From Massilia brevitalea (GTDB taxonomy: Bacteria; Pseudomonadota; Gammaproteobacteria; Burkholderiales; Burkholderiaceae_D), in the NCBI RefSeq assembly GCF_030711405.1, contig NZ_JAULSI010000016.1:1-64000 (forward strand): 64,000 nt of DNA, in the 5' to 3' direction. Below the pieces are notes generated by a model. It had not been told where the DNA came from. It was given only the letters and a program-made list of their open reading frames with translations, and ran no database searches. Position numbers and translations under genes: made by a program. Of this stretch, positions 26,534-35,903 are shown one piece after another; positions within the stretch are counted from its first letter, which is position 1, and each line of letters starts with the position of its first letter.

Positions 26534-27844
26534 CTAGTGCTGGAGTTCGGCGAAGGGGATGAAGCGCACGATGTCGCCTTCGTTGATCACGCGTCCCGGC
26601 GGGTTGTCGACCAGGCCGTCGCCCCACACGGTAGAGGTCAGCACGCCCGAGCCCTGGTTGGTGAACAGCTCCAGCCCGCCGCCGGCATTCACGCGCACGC
26701 GCAGGAACTCGTTGCGGCGGTCGGCCTTCGGCAGGTTGAAGTCGGCGCGCATCTGATAGGCGCGCGGCTCGACCGGACCGCTCACGCCCTGCAGGCGCAG
26801 CAGGAAGGGCCGCACGAACAGCAGGAAGGTGATGAAGCTCGACACCGGATTGCCCGGCAGGCCGATGAAGTAAGCAGCCCCAGTGGGGCTGCTTACGAAC
26901 TGGTCGTCGTCGCTCGCGCCTTCTTTACGCACGTCGCCGCGATTCACTTCCCCAAACGCCAGCGGCTTGCCCGGCTTGACGGCGATCTGCCACATGTTCA
27001 GCTGCCCTTCGGCTTCCACCGCCGGCTTGATGTGGTCTTCCTCGCCCACCGACACCCCGCCCGAGGTGATGATCAGGTCATGCTCGCGCGCCGCCGCGCG
27101 CAGGGTGGCGCGGGTGGCCTCCAGCGAATCGGGCACGATGCCGAAGTCGGTGATCTGGCAGCCGAAGTTTTCCAGCAGCGCGCGCAGGGTGAAGCGGTTC
27201 GAGTTGTAGATGGCGCCCGGCGCCAGCTGGCCGCCCGGTGCTTCTCCCGGCATGGTCAGCTCGTCGCCGGTGAAGAACACGGCCACGCGCACGCGGCGGC
27301 GCACCGGCAGCTGGGCCAGGCCAACCGAGGCAGCCAGTCCCAGTTCCTGGCTGCGCAGGCGCGTGCCGGCAGCGAGGATGGTGGAGCCGGACACGATGTC
27401 TTCGCCGGTACGGCGGATCCATTCGCCGGCTTGCGGCGTGTGGCGGATCACCACGTTCTCGCCCTGGGCTTCGCACTGCTCCTGCATCACCACGGCATCG
27501 GCCCCTTGCGGGATCATGGCGCCGGTAAAGATGCGCGCGGCGGTGCCGGGCTCCAGCGCTTCGCCCACCTGGCCGGCCGGAATGCGCTGGGCCACGCGCA
27601 GGATGGCGCCGCCGTTCACGCAGTCAAGCGCGCGCACGGCATAGCCGTCCATCTGCGTGTTGTCGGCGGACGGCACGTCGATGGTCGAGGCCTGGTCCTG
27701 GGCCAGCACGCGGCCATTGGCGGCGAGCGTGGCGACTTGTTCGGTTTCAAGCACGGGGTGCACGGCGGCGAGCAGCGTGTCGAGCGCTTCGCGCACGGTC
27801 AGCATCGCCCGCGCCGGCGCGGGTTTGTCGTTCGTTGGGGTCAT
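26534..27844 (-). CDS. moeA: Molybdopterin molybdenumtransferase MoeA
   Basis: Inserts molybdate into adenylated molybdopterin. 436 residues. Domain order is normal: N-terminal MoeA segment with AQDQASTIDVPSADNTQMDGYAV region, MoCF-type core with SGGVSVGEEDH and the loop GLPGNPVSSF, and C-terminal beta domain. Between KPGKPLAFGEVN and GLPGNP there is an extra 20-odd residues (RKEGASDDDQF then VSSPTGAAYF), the second part of which is encoded by a perfect 27-base palindrome. Two bases separate it from thrC. Confidence 0.94.
   Translation of the reverse strand: MTPTNDKPAPARAMLTVREALDTLLAAVHPVLETEQVATLAANGRVLAQDQASTIDVPSADNTQMDGYAVRALDCVNGGAILRVAQRIPAGQVGEALEPGTAARIFTGAMIPQGADAVVMQEQCEAQGENVVIRHTPQAGEWIRRTGEDIVSGSTILAAGTRLRSQELGLAASVGLAQLPVRRRVRVAVFFTGDELTMPGEAPGGQLAPGAIYNSNRFTLRALLENFGCQITDFGIVPDSLEATRATLRAAAREHDLIITSGGVSVGEEDHIKPAVEAEGQLNMWQIAVKPGKPLAFGEVNRGDVRKEGASDDDQFVSSPTGAAYFIGLPGNPVSSFITFLLFVRPFLLRLQGVSGPVEPRAYQMRADFNLPKADRRNEFLRVRVNAGGGLELFTNQGSGVLTSTVWGDGLVDNPPGRVINEGDIVRFIPFAELQH
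26870..26896. repeat. Perfect 12-bp-arm palindrome inside moeA
   Basis: GTAAGCAGCCCC (26870-26881), AGT, GGGGCTGCTTAC (26885-26896). In frame it encodes VSSPTGAAY (MoeA residues 317-325) in a loop just before the GLPGNP motif. The sequence is unlike the intergenic families in the window. Confidence 0.75.
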
Positions 27845-27846
27845 GG

Positions 27847-29322
27847 TTACAGTCCGGTGTGCGCGGCGATGAAGGTCTTCATTTCGTCGACGTTCGGGCG
27901 CATCAGCACGAATTTTTGCGGCAGCAGTTCGAGGTCTTCGAAGCCGGCGGGACGCTCGGCATCGACCCCGATCGCTTCCAGGATGGTTTCGTTGAATTTG
28001 GCGGCCAGCGCGGTTTCCAGCACGATCATCGGCACGCCGGGTTCGATGTGCTCGCGCGCGACCTTGATGCCGTCGGCGGTGTGGGTGTCGACCGTGATGC
28101 CGTAGTCGTCGAAGGCCATGCGGATGGTGTCGAGGCGGTCGGCGTGGGTCGACTTGCCCGAGGCGAAACCGTACTCGCCGACGCGGGCGAACTCGTCGCC
28201 GTCCGCATTCGCGCCGCCGGACAGATCGAAGCCGCCGTGGGTATCGACCTTGCGGAACAGCGCCGCGGTGCGTTCGCTGTCCTGGCCCACGAGGTCGTAG
28301 ACGAAGCGCTCGAAGTTCGAGGCCTTCGAGATGTCCATCGACGGGCTGCTGGTGTGGAAGGTCTCGGCGCTCTTCCTCACGCGGTAGACGCCGGTGCGGA
28401 AGAATTCGTCGAGCACGTCGTTCTCGTTGGTGGCAACCACCAGCTTATGGATCGGCAGGCCCATCATGCGCGCGATGTGGCCCGCGCAGATGTTGCCGAA
28501 GTTCCCGGACGGGACGGTAAACGAGACCTGTTGTTCGTTGCCCGTGGTGGCGGCCAGGTAGCCGCGGAAGTAGTAGACCACCTGCGCGACCACGCGCGCC
28601 CAGTTGATGGAATTGACGGTGCCGATCTTGTGGCGCGCCTTGAAGGACAAATCGTTCGACACGGCTTTCACCATGTCCTGGCAGTCGTCGAACACGCCGT
28701 CGACCGCGATGTTGAAGATGTTCGGGTCCTGCAGGCTGAACATCTGGGCGGTCTGGAAGGCGCTCATCTTCTCGTTCGGCGACAGCATGAACACGCGCAC
28801 GCCGCGCTTGCCGCGCATCGCGTATTCGGCGGCGCTGCCGGTGTCGCCGGAGGTGGCGCCGAAGATGTTCAGTTCGTCGTCGTTCTTGGCCAGCGCGTAC
28901 TCGAACAGGTTGCCCAGCAGTTGCATGGCCATGTCCTTGAAGGCCAGGGTCGGGCCGTTGGACAGGGCTTGCAGGATCAGCTTGCGGCCGTTCTCGTCTT
29001 CCAGGGTGCGCAGCGGAGTGATGTCGTTGGCCGACTCGCCTGCGCGCGCGTTGCGGTAGACCTCGGGGGTGTAGGTCTTGCTGGTGAGCGCCTTCAGGTC
29101 GGCCTCAAGAATGTCGGTGGCAAACTTGCGCAGGATTTCATAGGCCAGCTCGGCGTAGGAGAGCTTGCGCCAGGCGTTCAGTTCGTCGCCCGTCACCTGC
29201 GGGTACGCTGCCGGCATGAACAGGCCGCCGTCGGGGGCAAGGCCGCCGAGCAGGATGGCCGAGAAAGTTTCCGGATTGCGGGAAGCGGACGCGCTGGTCG
29301 CGCGGGTAGACACATATTGCAT
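27847..29322 (-). CDS. thrC: Threonine synthase
   Basis: PLP enzyme converting O-phosphohomoserine to threonine. 491 residues, the long ThrC form typical of proteobacteria and yeast. N-terminal MQYVSTR, PLP lysine Lys129 in PTLAFKDMAMQ, phosphate-binding region GATSGDTGSAA and SVPSGNFGNICAGH-type loop (TVPSGNFGN). I start at the ATG giving MQYVSTRA because the family begins there; the frame is open further upstream into the repeat region. First gene of thrC-moeA-moaD. hom is not adjacent. Confidence 0.96.
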   Translation of the reverse strand: MQYVSTRATSASASRNPETFSAILLGGLAPDGGLFMPAAYPQVTGDELNAWRKLSYAELAYEILRKFATDILEADLKALTSKTYTPEVYRNARAGESANDITPLRTLEDENGRKLILQALSNGPTLAFKDMAMQLLGNLFEYALAKNDDELNIFGATSGDTGSAAEYAMRGKRGVRVFMLSPNEKMSAFQTAQMFSLQDPNIFNIAVDGVFDDCQDMVKAVSNDLSFKARHKIGTVNSINWARVVAQVVYYFRGYLAATTGNEQQVSFTVPSGNFGNICAGHIARMMGLPIHKLVVATNENDVLDEFFRTGVYRVRKSAETFHTSSPSMDISKASNFERFVYDLVGQDSERTAALFRKVDTHGGFDLSGGANADGDEFARVGEYGFASGKSTHADRLDTIRMAFDDYGITVDTHTADGIKVAREHIEPGVPMIVLETALAAKFNETILEAIGVDAERPAGFEDLELLPQKFVLMRPNVDEMKTFIAAHTGL

Positions 29323-29646
29323 ACGTAAATGATCCGGTTGGGCTCGCGTTGATTCTTTTATTATAGTGCGGGCCGGCAGATCCTGTATGTGCGGTCGAGA
29401 TTGTGTGGCACCGTTAGCGGTGACCGTAGGGTGGGCACGCCGTGCCCACGCGGATGCTTGCGTCGCCTCGGCGCATGAAAACATCGAAACCGACGCGCTA
29501 ACGTGACGCCTCAGAGGCGCCGCGATAACGCGTCGGTTTCGATTTGAATGCGGCAAACACGGCGCGTCGTTCCGCGTGGGCACAGCGTGCCCACCGTACG
29601 GTTGCGGCCGCAGGCCGTAGCACCTCAGCGGAATATGCCGGCTAGT
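29323..29646. other. 324-base gene-free interval between sdaA and thrC
   Basis: Contains the thrC promoter region (29323-29420) and a REPIN-like unit (29426-29599). No coding frame is convincing and I see no intrinsic terminator for sdaA other than the palindromes. Confidence 0.7.
29426..29599. repeat. REPIN-like pair C with nested 15-bp dyad
   Basis: Outer arms 29426-29453 and 29572-29599 (GTAGGGTGGGCAC type) are inverted with two mismatches in 28. Inside, ATCGAAACCGACGCG (29483-29497) and CGCGTCGGTTTCGAT (29529-29543) are perfect 15-bp inverted repeats, and between those GCCTCAGAGGC forms a third small hairpin. On a single strand the whole could fold into one long cruciform. Confidence 0.8.
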
Positions 29647-31047
29647 TCAGCACGCCGCGTGATTCACGGTCACCACGTGCACCGCCAAGCCACCGAGCGA
29701 GGTTTCCTTGTACTTCGCCTGCATGTCCGCCCCGGTCTGGCGCATGGTCTCGATCACGTTGTCCAGGCTGACAAAGTGGGTACCGTCGCCCTTCAGCGCC
29801 AGCGAGGCCGCCGTGATCGCCTTGATCGCGCCCATGCCGTTGCGCTCGATGCAGGGAATCTGCACCAGCCCGCCGATCGGGTCGCAGGTCATGCCGAGGT
29901 GGTGTTCGATGCCGATTTCGGCCGCGTTCTCGATGCGCTCGTTCGAGCCGCCGAGCGCCGCCACCAGGCCGGCGGCCGCCATGGCGCAGGCCACGCCGAC
30001 TTCGCCCTGGCAGCCGACTTCGGCGCCCGAGATCGAAGCGTTCTTCTTGCACAGCATGCCGATGGCGCTTGATGTGAGCAGGAAGTCGCGGATGCCTTTT
30101 GCCGCGTCGAGCGGGCGGCAATCCTCGGCGTAGTAGCGCAGCACCGCCGGGATGATGCCGGCCGCGCCGTTGGTCGGCGCCGTCACCACGCGCCCGCCGG
30201 CCGCGTTTTCTTCGTTCACCGCCATCGCGTACAGCGTCACGTGGTGGGTGGCGTCGTGCGGCAGCTCATTGACGCGCTTGCCTTCGTTGCAGTGGGCCTG
30301 CTTCCACAAGGTGGCGGCGCGGCGTTTCACGTTCAGCCCACCCGGCAGCTGGCCGCCGGTGACCAGGCCGCGGGCGATGCAGTCACGCATCGTGACCCAG
30401 ATGCGGTCCAGGCCCGCGTCGAGCTCCGCTTCGCTCATGCGCACCAATTCATTTGCGCGCAGCATGTGCGGGATCGACAAGCCATGCGCACGGCCATGCT
30501 CCAGCAGCTCGACCATGGTGTCGAAGGGGAATGGCACCTGCGGCTGCCCCTGCGCTTGCGGCGCTTCGGCCGCGCGCATCTGCGCTTCGCCGGCCGCGGT
30601 GATGAAGCCGCCGCCCACCGAATAATAGATGCGCTCGATGACGCTGCCATCCTTCAGTTGCAGCACGAAGCGCATGCCGTTCGGGTGCTCGGGCAGGGTC
30701 GAGGCCTTGTGCCAGACCAGATTAGTACGCGCCGAGAACGGCACCTCGTGGGTTCCCAGGAGGCGCAGCACGCCGTCGAGTTCCGCTTCGGCCAGCTTGT
30801 CCTCGACCGTATCCGGGTCGATGTCTTGCGGGGTTTCGCCCATCAGGCCGAGGATCACCGCCTTGTCGGTGGCGTGGCCGACGCCGGTCAGCGCGAGCGA
30901 CCCGTACAGGTGCGCTTCGACGCCCGTCGCTTCGTCAAGCGAACCAGCTTCGAGCAGGAAGCGGCGCGCCGCCACCATCGGGCCCACGGTGTGCGAGCTC
31001 GATGGGCCGATACCGATCTTGAAAAGATCGAAAACGCTCATGTCCAT
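29647..31047 (-). CDS. sdaA: L-serine ammonia-lyase (iron-sulfur dependent)
   Basis: Single-chain L-serine dehydratase, 466 residues, making pyruvate and ammonia with a [4Fe-4S] cluster. The N-terminal beta domain starts [20 protein letters not shown]; the catalytic alpha domain has cluster cysteines in [15 protein letters not shown] and [14 protein letters not shown]. Start at the first ATG (MDMSVF), with GGAG seven bases upstream. Third gene of kbl-tdh-sdaA, 30 bases behind tdh; it can deaminate serine formed from the glycine produced by kbl. Confidence 0.96.
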   Translation of the reverse strand: MDMSVFDLFKIGIGPSSSHTVGPMVAARRFLLEAGSLDEATGVEAHLYGSLALTGVGHATDKAVILGLMGETPQDIDPDTVEDKLAEAELDGVLRLLGTHEVPFSARTNLVWHKASTLPEHPNGMRFVLQLKDGSVIERIYYSVGGGFITAAGEAQMRAAEAPQAQGQPQVPFPFDTMVELLEHGRAHGLSIPHMLRANELVRMSEAELDAGLDRIWVTMRDCIARGLVTGGQLPGGLNVKRRAATLWKQAHCNEGKRVNELPHDATHHVTLYAMAVNEENAAGGRVVTAPTNGAAGIIPAVLRYYAEDCRPLDAAKGIRDFLLTSSAIGMLCKKNASISGAEVGCQGEVGVACAMAAAGLVAALGGSNERIENAAEIGIEHHLGMTCDPIGGLVQIPCIERNGMGAIKAITAASLALKGDGTHFVSLDNVIETMRQTGADMQAKYKETSLGGLAVHVVTVNHAAC

Positions 31048-31077
31048 CTGTGTCTCCAGCTTTTCTTGTTATGTGCT

Positions 31078-32034
31078 TTAAGCGGTGGCGCCGACGTCGA
31101 TGTTCTCGAGCATGCTCGACACCATCTCTTCGATGCCGACACGTGCCTTCCAGCCCCAGTCCGCAGTGGCGCGGCTGTCGTCCAGGCTTTTCGGCCAGGT
31201 ATCGGCAATCGCCTGGCGGCTGTCCGGCTTGTAGGCGATCTCGAATGCCGGCACGGCCTTCTGGATGGCGGCCGCCAGTTCGCGCGGGTTGAACGACACG
31301 CCGGCCACGTTGTACGAGGAACGGATTTTCACCTGCCCGGCGGGCGCGTCCATCAGCTCAATGGTGGCGCGGATCGCGTCCGGCATGTAGATCATCGGCA
31401 GCGTGGTTTCCGGACCCAGGAAGCACTCGTAGGTCTCGCCCTTGAGCGCCGCGTGGAAGATGGCGATCGCATAGTCGGTGGTGCCGCCGCCCGGAGGCGA
31501 CTTGAAGCTGATGATGCCAGGGTAGCGGATCGAACGCACGTCCACGCCGTACTTGGTATGGTAGTACTCGCACAGGCGCTCGCCGGCCAGTTTGCTGATG
31601 CCGTAGATCGTGGTCGGGTCCATCACCGTGTACTGCGCGGTGTTCTCGGCCGGGGTGTTCGGGCCGAAGGCGGCGATCGACGATGGCCAGAACACTTTCA
31701 ATGGCTTCCCAAGCTCGCCACGCTCGCGCGCGACTTCGAGAATGTTCAGCAGGCCGTCCATGTTCAGGGTCCAGGCCTTGAGTGGCGCCTTTTCGCCGGT
31801 AGCCGACAGCAGCGCCGCCAGCTGGTAGACCTGGGTGATGCCTTCGTCGGCAATCACCTGCGCCAGCCTGTCCTTGTCCAGCACGTCGAGCTGGGCGTAG
31901 CGCGCCGCGCCGTAGACGTTGTTGCTGCCGATGTCGGTGGCGAGCACATTCCCGGCGCCGTGTTGTTCTGCGAGTGCGGAGACCAGTTCGCTGCCGATCT
32001 GGCCGTTGGCGCCGATGATGAGGAGTCGTTCCAT
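31078..32034 (-). CDS. tdh: L-threonine 3-dehydrogenase, SDR/epimerase type
   Basis: 318 residues, extended short-chain dehydrogenase fold: NAD motif GANGQIG at 8-14 and catalytic Tyr144/Lys148 in YGISK. Matches the Cupriavidus-type threonine dehydrogenase, not the zinc-dependent E. coli Tdh. Oxidises threonine to 2-amino-3-ketobutyrate, the substrate of the upstream-encoded Kbl (28-base gap). Confidence 0.92.
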   Translation of the reverse strand: MERLLIIGANGQIGSELVSALAEQHGAGNVLATDIGSNNVYGAARYAQLDVLDKDRLAQVIADEGITQVYQLAALLSATGEKAPLKAWTLNMDGLLNILEVARERGELGKPLKVFWPSSIAAFGPNTPAENTAQYTVMDPTTIYGISKLAGERLCEYYHTKYGVDVRSIRYPGIISFKSPPGGGTTDYAIAIFHAALKGETYECFLGPETTLPMIYMPDAIRATIELMDAPAGQVKIRSSYNVAGVSFNPRELAAAIQKAVPAFEIAYKPDSRQAIADTWPKSLDDSRATADWGWKARVGIEEMVSSMLENIDVGATA

Positions 32035-32062
32035 TTGCTGATATTCCTTGAAGCCTGATGAA

Positions 32063-33277
32063 TTAATGATTCCTGAGGATGCCGAGCTCTTTGCCGGCCT
32101 GCTCGAAGGCGGCCAGCACGGTGTCGAGCTGTTCGCGGGTGTGGGCGGCCGACAGCTGCACGCGCACGCGCGCCTGGCCCATCGGCACCACCGGGTAGAA
32201 GAAGCCCGACAGCAGCACGCCCAGTTCGAACATGCGCGCCGCGAATTTCTGCGCCACCGGGGCGTCGAACAGCATCACCGGCACCACCGGGTGCGTGCCC
32301 GGCTTGATGGTGAAGCCGATGCGCTCGATCTCCTTGCGGAAATAGGCGGTGTTTTCCATCAGGCGGTCGCGCAGTTCGGTCGACTTCGAGATGCGCTCCA
32401 GCACGGCCAGCGAGGCGCCGGCGATCATCGGCGCCAGGGTGTTCGAGAACAAATAAGGACGCGACTTCTGGCGCAGGGTCTCGATGACTTCCTTGCGGCC
32501 CGAAGTGAAGCCGCCCATCGCGCCGCCCAGGGCTTTACCGAGGGTGCCGGTGATGATGTCGATCTTGCCGATCACGCCGCAGTGTTCATGCGTGCCGCGG
32601 CCGGTGGCGCCGAGGAAGCCGGAAGCGTGCGATTCGTCGATCAGGGTCAGGGCGCCGTATTTCTCAGCCAGCTCGACGATCTTGTCGAGCTGGGCGATGG
32701 TGCCGTCCATCGAGAAGGCGCCGTCGGTGACGATGACTTTATGGCGCTTGCCGGCTTCAGTTGCCGCCTGCAGCTGCTTTTCGAGGTCGGCCATGTCGTT
32801 GTTGGCGTAGCGGTAGCGCGCGGCCTTGCACAGGCGGATGCCGTCGATCAGCGAAGCGTGGTTCAGGGCGTCGGAGATGATGGCGTCGTTTTCGTCGAAC
32901 AGCGGCTCGAACACGCCGCCGTTGGCGTCGAACGCGGCGGCGTACAGGATGGTGTCTTCGGTGCCGAGGAATTTAGACAGCGCCTGCTCCAGTTCCTTGT
33001 GCACGGTTTGCGTGCCGCAGATGAAGCGCACCGACGACAGGCCGTAGCCATACTTGGCCAGCGCCGCTTCGGCGGCCTTTTGCGTCTCGGCGTCGCCCGA
33101 CAGTCCCAGGTAGTTATTCGCGCACATGTTGATCAGGGTGCGGCCGTCTTCCGACTGCACCTCGGCGCCCTGGCGCGAAGCCAGCACGCGCTCGGGCTTG
33201 AACAGGCCCTGGTCGCGCAGGGTCGACAGATTGTTCTGCAGGCCAGTATAAAAGGCGTTCTTCGCTTGTTCGCTCAT
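32063..33277 (-). CDS. kbl: 2-amino-3-ketobutyrate CoA ligase (glycine C-acetyltransferase)
   Basis: 404 residues, alpha-oxoamine synthase family of fold-type I PLP enzymes. PLP lysine Lys248 in TGTLGKALGG; aspartate and histidine of the cofactor site in LIDESHASG (212-220). Splits 2-amino-3-ketobutyrate with CoA into glycine and acetyl-CoA. GGGAAA precedes the ATG. First gene of the operon, divergent from an Xre-cupin regulator. Confidence 0.96.
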   Translation of the reverse strand: MSEQAKNAFYTGLQNNLSTLRDQGLFKPERVLASRQGAEVQSEDGRTLINMCANNYLGLSGDAETQKAAEAALAKYGYGLSSVRFICGTQTVHKELEQALSKFLGTEDTILYAAAFDANGGVFEPLFDENDAIISDALNHASLIDGIRLCKAARYRYANNDMADLEKQLQAATEAGKRHKVIVTDGAFSMDGTIAQLDKIVELAEKYGALTLIDESHASGFLGATGRGTHEHCGVIGKIDIITGTLGKALGGAMGGFTSGRKEVIETLRQKSRPYLFSNTLAPMIAGASLAVLERISKSTELRDRLMENTAYFRKEIERIGFTIKPGTHPVVPVMLFDAPVAQKFAARMFELGVLLSGFFYPVVPMGQARVRVQLSAAHTREQLDTVLAAFEQAGKELGILRNH

Positions 33278-33391
33278 GTGATTTCCCTGTCTGTGGTTGC
33301 CGGCTTGACCGGCCGTTGGACTATGCTGTACCGTTGACCGCTTGTTGTACGGGTTCGATGCTGTGCTGCTTTTTCGCTATCTCGAACTAAA

Positions 33392-33407
33392 ATTCAATAT
33401 AATGAAT
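33392..33407. promoter_or_regulatory. Operator-like dyad in the kbl/regulator intergenic region
   Basis: ATTCA (33392-33396) and TGAAT (33403-33407) flank ATATAA; a TATAAT hexamer (33398-33403) sits inside, on the plus strand, 79 bases before the regulator start. No good -35 is seen. The site is placed so that the regulator could control itself and kbl-tdh-sdaA. Confidence 0.4.
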
Positions 33408-33481
33408 ATTACGCCGACCTGTTGAACTTGGCAAGGTCCGGCGGCTCTCCCGCGTTTCTCTATTTACCAGCGCCTGAAAAC

Positions 33482-34060
33482 ATGAAAACCCCCGTCACGA
33501 CGAACAACGCCCCGCCCGAAGTCGGCGCCACCCTGCAGCGCCTGCGCCTGGCGCGTGGGCTGACGCTGGAAGATTTGTCGCGCATCGCGGGCGTGTCGAA
33601 GTCGATGCTGTCCCAGATCGAGCGCGAAAAGGCGAATCCTACCATCGCCATCACCTGGCGTCTCGCCAACGCCCTCGGCGTGCAGATCGGCGAGCTGCTG
33701 GCCTCCGAAACACGCGACGTCGAGTCGATCCGCGTGCTCGACGCCCACGAGACCCCGACCCTGCCCGGTACGCATGCCGGCTACACCCTGCGCATCCTGG
33801 GGCCGATGGAGCTGGCGGGCCAATATGAATGGTACGAGCTGACCCTGGCGCCGGGCGGCGAACTGGCGTCGCAGGCGCACGATCCGGGTACCAAGGAGCA
33901 CATGACGGTAATTAACGGCACGCTCGAGATCGAGGTCGGCACGTCGAAGCGCAAGGTCAAGGCCGGCGGCACCGCGCGCTACCCGGCGGACCAGGACCAT
34001 GTGCTGAGAAACATCGGCAAGACCGAGGCCAAGGCCTTGCTGGTGGTCGTGCACCGCTAG
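33482..34060 (+). CDS. Xre-cupin transcriptional regulator
   Basis: 192 residues. Helix-turn-helix at about 17-66 (LRLARGLTLEDLSRIAGVSKSMLSQIEREKANPT, here cited in parts) and a C-terminal cupin (about 110-190) with LAPGGELASQAHDPGTKEH and the final VLRNIGKTEAKALLVVVHR segment. Such proteins sense small metabolites through the cupin. Starts at MKTPVTT; the frame is open upstream to a TTG. Transcribed away from kbl-tdh-sdaA, so a role in threonine or serine catabolism is likely but inferred from position only. Confidence 0.85.
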   Translation: MKTPVTTNNAPPEVGATLQRLRLARGLTLEDLSRIAGVSKSMLSQIEREKANPTIAITWRLANALGVQIGELLASETRDVESIRVLDAHETPTLPGTHAGYTLRILGPMELAGQYEWYELTLAPGGELASQAHDPGTKEHMTVINGTLEIEVGTSKRKVKAGGTARYPADQDHVLRNIGKTEAKALLVVVHR

Positions 34061-34196
34061 TTTCCTTGAAGAATTAACAAAAAATATTTTCGGATCGCTG
34101 CATCCAGATTGCCGTTGCCAACGTAGTAAGGGTATCGACAGCGCCCAGGCGCCGTCATACCCGCACCCCGGTGCCAACCTATTCAGGATGCCGATC

Positions 34197-35846
34197 ATGA
34201 AAAACCCTCGCCTGCCCAAGCTGGTCCTCGTTTCCGCCGTCGCCCTTGCCCTCGCCGCCTGCGGCAGCAGCAACCACCACGACGACGATACCCCAGCGCC
34301 AACCCCGACACCGCCAGTCATGACTGCCGGCGACGTCTTCGCGCTCACGGCAAGCAACAAGCTGGTGTCGTTCAACCGCGACGCCCCTGGCACCGTGCGC
34401 ACCAACATGGCAATCACCGGCCTGCAGAGCGGCGAGAACCTGCTCGGCATCGACTTCCGCCCGGCCGACGGCCAGCTTTACGCGCTCGGCAGCAGCGGCC
34501 GCATCTACACCATCAATACCGCCAGTGGCGCGGCCACCATGAAGTCCATGCTGGCTGCGGACGCCGCGGACACCACGGCGCCCTTCACGGCCCTGGCCGG
34601 CGCCGACTTCGGCGTCGACTTCAACCCGCAGGCAGACCGCCTGCGCGTGGTCAGCAACACCGGCCTGAATTTGCGCATCAACGTCGACAGCGGCGCCACC
34701 ACCACCGACGGCACGATCAACGGCGGCGCAGCAAATGCGGCGGTCACTGCCGCGGCCTACACCAATTCGTTTGCCGGCACCGCTTCCACTTCCCTGTACG
34801 TGCTCGACAGCGCGAGCGACACCCTATACCTGCAGAACCCGCCAAACAACGGCACCCTGAGCCAGCCGTTGGCGCTGGGCGTGGATGCCGGCGCGGTCAA
34901 CGGCATGGACATCGACGCCCGTACCAACACCGGCTACGCCGTGCTCACCGTGGGCGGTGCGCGCAACCTGTACAGCATCAACCTGGCCGCCACCAGCAGC
35001 CCGGCTACCTCGCTCGGCGCCGTTGGCATCAGCGAGGACATCCGCGGCCTGGCGCTGCGCACACCGCAGGCGCCGGTCGTACTCGGCCTGGGCGACGACG
35101 GCCGCCTGCACAGCTTCAAGCCAGGCACGCCGAACACGATCGACGCCTCGGTAGCGGTCGGTGGCCTGAACGCGGGCGAAACCCTGCTCGGCATCGACGT
35201 CCGTCCGAAAGATGGGCTCCTGTACGGCATCACCTCGGCGGCCCGCATCGTCACCATCGACCCGGCCACCGGCGTGGCGACCGCGAAAGCGACATTGGCG
35301 GCCGACGCCACCGACACCACCCTGCCCTATGCCGGCCTGGTGGGCGCAGCGTTTGCGGTCGACTTCAACCCGGTGGCCGACCGCCTGCGCGTGATCGGCG
35401 ACGGTGGCCAGAACCTGCGCATCAACGTCGACACCGGCGCCACCACCACCGATGGCGCGATCAACCGCGCCGGCGCCATGCCGATGGTGACGGCCGGCGC
35501 GTATACCAACAGCTATGCCGGCGCGACCGCGACGACGCTGTACGACATCGACGGCGCCAGCGCCAGCCTCGCCATGCAGAACCCGCCGAACGACGGCGTG
35601 CTGGCGAATGTCGGCGCGCTCGGCGTGGCGGCGATGGGCGACAACGGCATGGACATCGCGGGCGGCGCCAACGGCCTGGTGCTGGCGGCGCTGCGCACGG
35701 CGGTGAATGGCCCATCGTCGCTGTACCGCATCGACCTGGCGACCGGCGCGGCAACGCTAATGAACGGCAGCGCCGATCCGTCGGCGTCGCGCATCGGCAG
35801 CGGCCAGGTCGGCTTGCGCGACATCGCGATCTGGATGAAACCGTAA
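34197..35846 (+). CDS. Lipoprotein with two DUF4394 domains
   Basis: 549 residues. Lipobox LAAC with Cys at residue 22, a short linker rich in His, Asp, Pro and Thr, then two tandem DUF4394 units (about 42-285 and 287-545). Each unit contains GENLLGIDFRP or GETLLGIDVRP, a DFNPxADRLRV segment and the NLRINVDxGATTTDG segment, showing internal duplication. Likely a beta-propeller-like surface or periplasmic protein of unknown function. The start at 34197 has AGGA eight bases upstream; the ATG at 34188 is too close to it. Converges with an ECF sigma/anti-sigma pair. Confidence 0.85.
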   Translation: MKNPRLPKLVLVSAVALALAACGSSNHHDDDTPAPTPTPPVMTAGDVFALTASNKLVSFNRDAPGTVRTNMAITGLQSGENLLGIDFRPADGQLYALGSSGRIYTINTASGAATMKSMLAADAADTTAPFTALAGADFGVDFNPQADRLRVVSNTGLNLRINVDSGATTTDGTINGGAANAAVTAAAYTNSFAGTASTSLYVLDSASDTLYLQNPPNNGTLSQPLALGVDAGAVNGMDIDARTNTGYAVLTVGGARNLYSINLAATSSPATSLGAVGISEDIRGLALRTPQAPVVLGLGDDGRLHSFKPGTPNTIDASVAVGGLNAGETLLGIDVRPKDGLLYGITSAARIVTIDPATGVATAKATLAADATDTTLPYAGLVGAAFAVDFNPVADRLRVIGDGGQNLRINVDTGATTTDGAINRAGAMPMVTAGAYTNSYAGATATTLYDIDGASASLAMQNPPNDGVLANVGALGVAAMGDNGMDIAGGANGLVLAALRTAVNGPSSLYRIDLATGAATLMNGSADPSASRIGSGQVGLRDIAIWMKP

Positions 35847-35853
35847 GCGCATG

Positions 35854-35890
35854 AAAAAAGGCCGGACCTTTCAGGGTCCGGCCTGCGTTT
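35854..35890 (-). terminator. Terminator between DUF4394 and anti-sigma genes
   Basis: 10-bp stem AGGCCGGACC (35859-35868) with GGTCCGGCCT (35875-35884). Read on the minus strand it is followed by six T (35854-35859), so it ends the sigma/anti-sigma operon; on the plus strand the tail GCGTTTC is weaker. Confidence 0.85.
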
Positions 35891-35903
35891 CAACCCGTTT
35901 GCC

